From the NCBI GenBank assembly GCA_022867105.1, contig JALHVH010000068.1, positions 1 to 9,129 of the forward strand: a DNA stretch of 9,129 nucleotides, written 5' to 3'. The position numbers were made by a program, and so were the translations under genes. Of this stretch, positions 7,031 through 9,129 are shown in pieces (the first letter of the stretch is position 1; each line of letters starts with the position of its first letter). Under the pieces are notes generated by a model. The model was not told where the DNA came from and did no database searches. It worked only from the letters and a program-made list of their open reading frames with translations. This DNA comes from Candidatus Aminicenantota bacterium. GTDB taxonomy: Bacteria > Acidobacteriota > Aminicenantia > Aminicenantales > Saccharicenantaceae.

Positions 7031-7975
7031 TTATCTATCCGTTTTCTTCAGGTACTTTAAGAACTCGCTGTCCGTGGAGAGCAGCAGCCAGGTCTCTTTT
7101 TCCAGCGCCGTCCGATAGGTCTCGAGCGTCTTCATGAATTGGTAGAACTCGGGGTCCAGGTTGTACGCTTGAGCATAGATCTTCGTCGCCTCGGCGTCCG
7201 CCTTCCCCTTGATCTCCTGGGCCTGGCGGTAAGCTTCGGACTGGATCCTCTTCAGCTCCTTTTCTTTCTGGCCGCGGATCTCCGCGCTCTTGCCGTCGCC
7301 CTCAGACCTGTACTTGGCGGCGATCCGCTGCCGTTCGGCGATCATCCGGTCGAACACCTTTTTCTGGACCTCCTCCACGTAGTTCACCCTCATGATCTGG
7401 ACATCCTTGAGTTCGACTCCGAATTCGGACGTGATCTTCGACGCATTCTCCAGGATCAGCCTGGACAACTTGAACCGGCCGACCTCGATAACTCCGATGA
7501 CCCCCGAGAGGTCGAGGAGGGCCGCCTCCTCGCTCAATTCGAATTTGCGGTTCGAGGACCGGACGATCTCGATCAGATCGTGGTTGGCGATGATGTTCCT
7601 GGTCTCGCCGTCAACGACGTCGTCCAGCCGCGACTGGCCGCCCCGTTCATCCCTGACCCTCTGGAAAAAGACAAGCGGATTGCTGATCCGCCACCGGCAA
7701 TAGGTGTCCACCCAGATGTATTTCTTGTCCTTCGTCGGGATCTGGTTCGGGTCGCCGTTCCATTCGAGCCAGCGCTTCTCGAAATAATTGGCTTTCTGGA
7801 CGAAGGGGGCTTTCATGTGCAGACCAGCCTTGGTCACGGCCCCGCCGATAGGCTCGCCGAACTGGGTGATGATGACCTGGTTCATCTCGGTGACGACGTA
7901 GATGGAGTCGATAAGGACGAGGAGCACGATGAACCCGAGCCCGACAAGGATGGCATTCCTGGTCGATGTCTTCAC
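7031..7975 (-). CDS. hflC: HflC, SPFH/prohibitin-domain modulator of FtsH
   Basis: HflC of 314 residues (about 334 in E. coli). In E. coli HflK and HflC form a large membrane-anchored cage around the AAA protease FtsH and restrain its access to membrane-protein substrates. Visible parts are an N-terminal TM anchor (about residues 8-28), then the SPFH domain with ITQFGEPIG, AGLHMKAPF and KKYIWVDTYCRWRISNP (E. coli has KKDLIVDSYIKWRIS). A long charged coiled coil follows (about residues 205-275, rich in Glu, Lys, Arg, Ala and Gln), and a C-terminal HflC signature NLDPEFYQFMKTLETY, then STDSEFLKYLKK. The start is GTG (7975-7973), overlapping the hflK stop as GTGA, with a strong AGGAGGTG site upstream; the stop is TAA. 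Identity is secure from sequence and from pairing with hflK. No ftsH or hflX is in the window. Confidence 0.94.
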   Translation of the reverse strand: MKTSTRNAILVGLGFIVLLVLIDSIYVVTEMNQVIITQFGEPIGGAVTKAGLHMKAPFVQKANYFEKRWLEWNGDPNQIPTKDKKYIWVDTYCRWRISNPLVFFQRVRDERGGQSRLDDVVDGETRNIIANHDLIEIVRSSNRKFELSEEAALLDLSGVIGVIEVGRFKLSRLILENASKITSEFGVELKDVQIMRVNYVEEVQKKVFDRMIAERQRIAAKYRSEGDGKSAEIRGQKEKELKRIQSEAYRQAQEIKGKADAEATKIYAQAYNLDPEFYQFMKTLETYRTALEKETWLLLSTDSEFLKYLKKTDR

Positions 7976-8958
7976 TTCTTCACCTCCTCGCCGAGGTTGA
8001 GCAAGGGGAGGACCCCCTTCAGGCTCTGGTCGATAATGATCTTTTTGGTGAGCTTGGGAAGGACCTCATTGAGGGTTTCGAGGTAGAGCCGCTTCCGGGT
8101 AACGGCCGGGGCTTTGGCGTATTCCCGGTAGATGCTGGTGAACCTGTTCGCATCGCCCAGCGAGTTGTTCACCCGTTCAGTGGCATAGCCTTCCGAAGCG
8201 CGGAGCATCTGGTCCGCTTCGCCCGTGGCCTTGGGGATCTCCCGGTTGTACTCGGACCAGGCTTCGTTGATCTTCCGCTCTTTCTCCTGCAGGGCTTCGT
8301 TCACGTCGTTGAACGAAGGCTTGACGAGGTCCGGCGGATTGACGTCCTGGAAGATGAGCTGGTTGACGTCGATGCCGATCTCGTAGGCGTCGCAGAGCTG
8401 CTGAAGAGCGTCCTTGGCCTCGTTGGCGATCCTGGCCCGGCCCACCGTGATGACCTCGTCGACGGAGTTGTCGCCGACGATGCGCCTGACAACGGCTTCG
8501 GTCATGCCCCGGAAAGTCGTTGTGGCTTCCCTCATCTTGAACAGGAATTTGTACGGATCCTTGATCTTATACTGGACGATCCACTCCGTCACCACGACGT
8601 TCAGATCCCCCGTCAGCATCACGGATTCGGACTGGGTGGCGGCGTTGCTGATGTACTCCGACTGAATTCCGGGCTTCGACGTGCGGAAGCCGAACTCCAG
8701 CTTGAGCTGGCGCTGGACGGGAACCCTGGTCATAGTCTCGATCCCAAGGGGAAGCTTGAAGTGGAGCCCCGGCTCGGTCGTCCGGGAATACTTTCCGAAG
8801 CGGAGGATGACGCCCATCTCTTCTGGGCTGATCTGGTAAACGGACCCGTAGAGAAGGACGATCGCGACGATGCCGATAATGACCCATTGGAGAACACTTT
8901 TACTGATCTTCGGCATCTTGAAGTTGATGTCTATCGGAAGACGAAAATCATCTTTCAT
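7972..8958 (-). CDS. hflK: HflK, SPFH/prohibitin-domain modulator of FtsH
   Basis: HflK of 328 residues, partner of HflC in the FtsH-associated membrane complex. It starts with a short N-terminal tail of about 20 residues, then a TM anchor (residues 22-41) and the SPFH domain: VYQISPEEMGVILRFGKY, then TEPGLHFKLPLGIE, and later MLTGDLNVVVTEWIVQY. The signature VNQLIFQDVNPPDLVKPSFNDV corresponds to the HflK motif with VQ/NxxxPPxxVxxAFxDV, and the coiled-coil entry KINEAWSEYNREIPKATGEA is typical. E. coli HflK is about 419 residues with a Gly-rich N-terminal extension, which is absent here, as in many other phyla. AAGGAGG five bases before the ATG makes the start firm. The gene begins 30 bases after the upstream threonine synthase-like stop and overlaps hflC, so one transcript is likely. 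Confidence 0.94.
   Translation of the reverse strand: MKDDFRLPIDINFKMPKISKSVLQWVIIGIVAIVLLYGSVYQISPEEMGVILRFGKYSRTTEPGLHFKLPLGIETMTRVPVQRQLKLEFGFRTSKPGIQSEYISNAATQSESVMLTGDLNVVVTEWIVQYKIKDPYKFLFKMREATTTFRGMTEAVVRRIVGDNSVDEVITVGRARIANEAKDALQQLCDAYEIGIDVNQLIFQDVNPPDLVKPSFNDVNEALQEKERKINEAWSEYNREIPKATGEADQMLRASEGYATERVNNSLGDANRFTSIYREYAKAPAVTRKRLYLETLNEVLPKLTKKIIIDQSLKGVLPLLNLGEEVKK
7981..7988 (-). promoter_or_regulatory. Ribosome binding site of hflC
   Basis: AGGAGGTG on the minus strand sits five bases before the GTG start, inside the end of hflK. A near-perfect anti-16S match compensates for the GTG start and the tight overlap, and supports equal synthesis of the two partner proteins. Confidence 0.75.
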
Positions 8959-8963
8959 TCTGA

Positions 8964-8970
8964 CCTCCTT
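8964..8970 (-). promoter_or_regulatory. Ribosome binding site of hflK
   Basis: AAGGAGG on the minus strand lies five bases before the ATG at 8958. This is a consensus site at good spacing and settles the start in favour of this ATG over the in-frame Met15. Confidence 0.75.
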
Positions 8971-8988
8971 ATTGGATTAGCCTTTTAT

Positions 8989-9129
8989 TCATCTTAGCAC
9001 AGCCTGTCCACGGGATAAACCTAATTCGAGTTTTTTTTCGAGGCCGGCCAAATCGGCTTCCTCGACCCGCAGGGAATGAGCCTCGAGGGCTTTTGGAGCC
9101 TTGAGGCCGCTGCCCGTCAAAACGAGGAC
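8989..9129 (-). CDS. thrC: Threonine synthase, C-terminal fragment (5' end outside window)
   Basis: An open frame enters from the right window edge and ends at TGA (8991-8989), giving 46 residues. It begins VLVLTGSGLKAPKALEA, matching the C-terminal beta-strand and LTGxGLKdP motif of threonine synthase, the PLP enzyme that converts O-phosphohomoserine to threonine in the cytoplasm. The remainder (VEEADLAGLEKKLELG and on) is a charged tail without a recognisable motif. Only the tail is visible, so the catalytic Lys cannot be checked; another fold-type II PLP enzyme is possible but less likely. A run of eight A bases encodes part of EKK. The stop is 30 bases from hflK on the same strand, suggesting shared transcription. 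Confidence 0.62.
   Translation of the reverse strand, partial: VLVLTGSGLKAPKALEAHSLRVEEADLAGLEKKLELGLSRGQAVLR
8991..9019 (-). promoter_or_regulatory. Possible extended -10 promoter for hflKC
   Basis: On the minus strand TAAGAT (8996-8991) is preceded directly by TGC, giving an extended -10 element. TTTATC (9019-9014) lies 17 bases upstream as a poor -35 (three of six). It would start transcription near 8984, just before hflK, and lies inside the last codons of the upstream gene. The match is modest, so read-through from upstream may be the main source of transcript. Confidence 0.35.

Noticed and set aside
7139..8086. Long plus-strand frames opposite hflC and hflK (also 7966-8997)
   Set aside because: Composition is that of antisense shadows (Leu/Asp/Val-rich), and the opposite strand encodes unmistakable HflC and HflK.
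9031..9038. Eight-T run (A8 on the coding strand) as a terminator tail or programmed frameshift site
   Set aside because: No hairpin precedes it on the plus strand. On the minus strand it reads in frame as Glu-Lys-Lys within the threonine synthase-like tail, and no alternative frame is favoured.

Overview
The window comes from a GC-rich (roughly 60% by eye) diderm, Gram-negative-type bacterium. The diderm inference rests on an RND efflux system with a periplasmic adaptor and on HflK/HflC-type membrane proteins. Nothing visible fixes the taxon. The codon style, heavy in GTC, ATC, CGG and GAG, would fit Acidobacteriota/Aminicenantota-like or deltaproteobacterial lineages, but that is only an impression.

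Layout. (1) Positions 1-5775, plus strand: a tightly coupled efflux operon. It holds the C-terminal half of a first RND pump (cut by the window edge), a complete second RND pump of 1008 residues, and a membrane-anchored periplasmic adaptor. Both junctions are 4-bp ATGA stop/start overlaps. The order is pump-pump-adaptor, and no outer-membrane channel gene lies in the window. (2) A 70-base gap before the chosen downstream start carries a near-consensus sigma70-type promoter (TTGCCA, 17 bp, GATAAT). It drives a PLP-dependent enzyme of the D-cysteine desulfhydrase/ACC deaminase family (5846-6919), which looks like a separate transcription unit. (3) A 111-base convergent gap (6920-7030) shows no convincing terminator. 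(4) Minus strand, 9129 down to 7031: the last 46 codons of a probable threonine synthase, then hflK, then hflC. hflK starts 30 bases after the upstream stop, and hflK and hflC overlap by a GTGA junction.

How the parts work together. The two RND subunits and the adaptor would form an inner-membrane/periplasm export machine, possibly with a heteromeric pump as in MdtBC, needing a TolC-like channel from elsewhere. HflK and HflC would form the SPFH-domain membrane complex that in E. coli surrounds and modulates the FtsH protease. The PLP enzyme and threonine synthase are amino-acid metabolism genes with no evident link to the efflux operon.

I see no mobile element, CRISPR array, RNA gene or clearly new multi-gene system. 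The most unusual points are charged residues in a TM helix of the first pump, an atypical active-site segment in the PLP enzyme, and the reversed order of the efflux operon.
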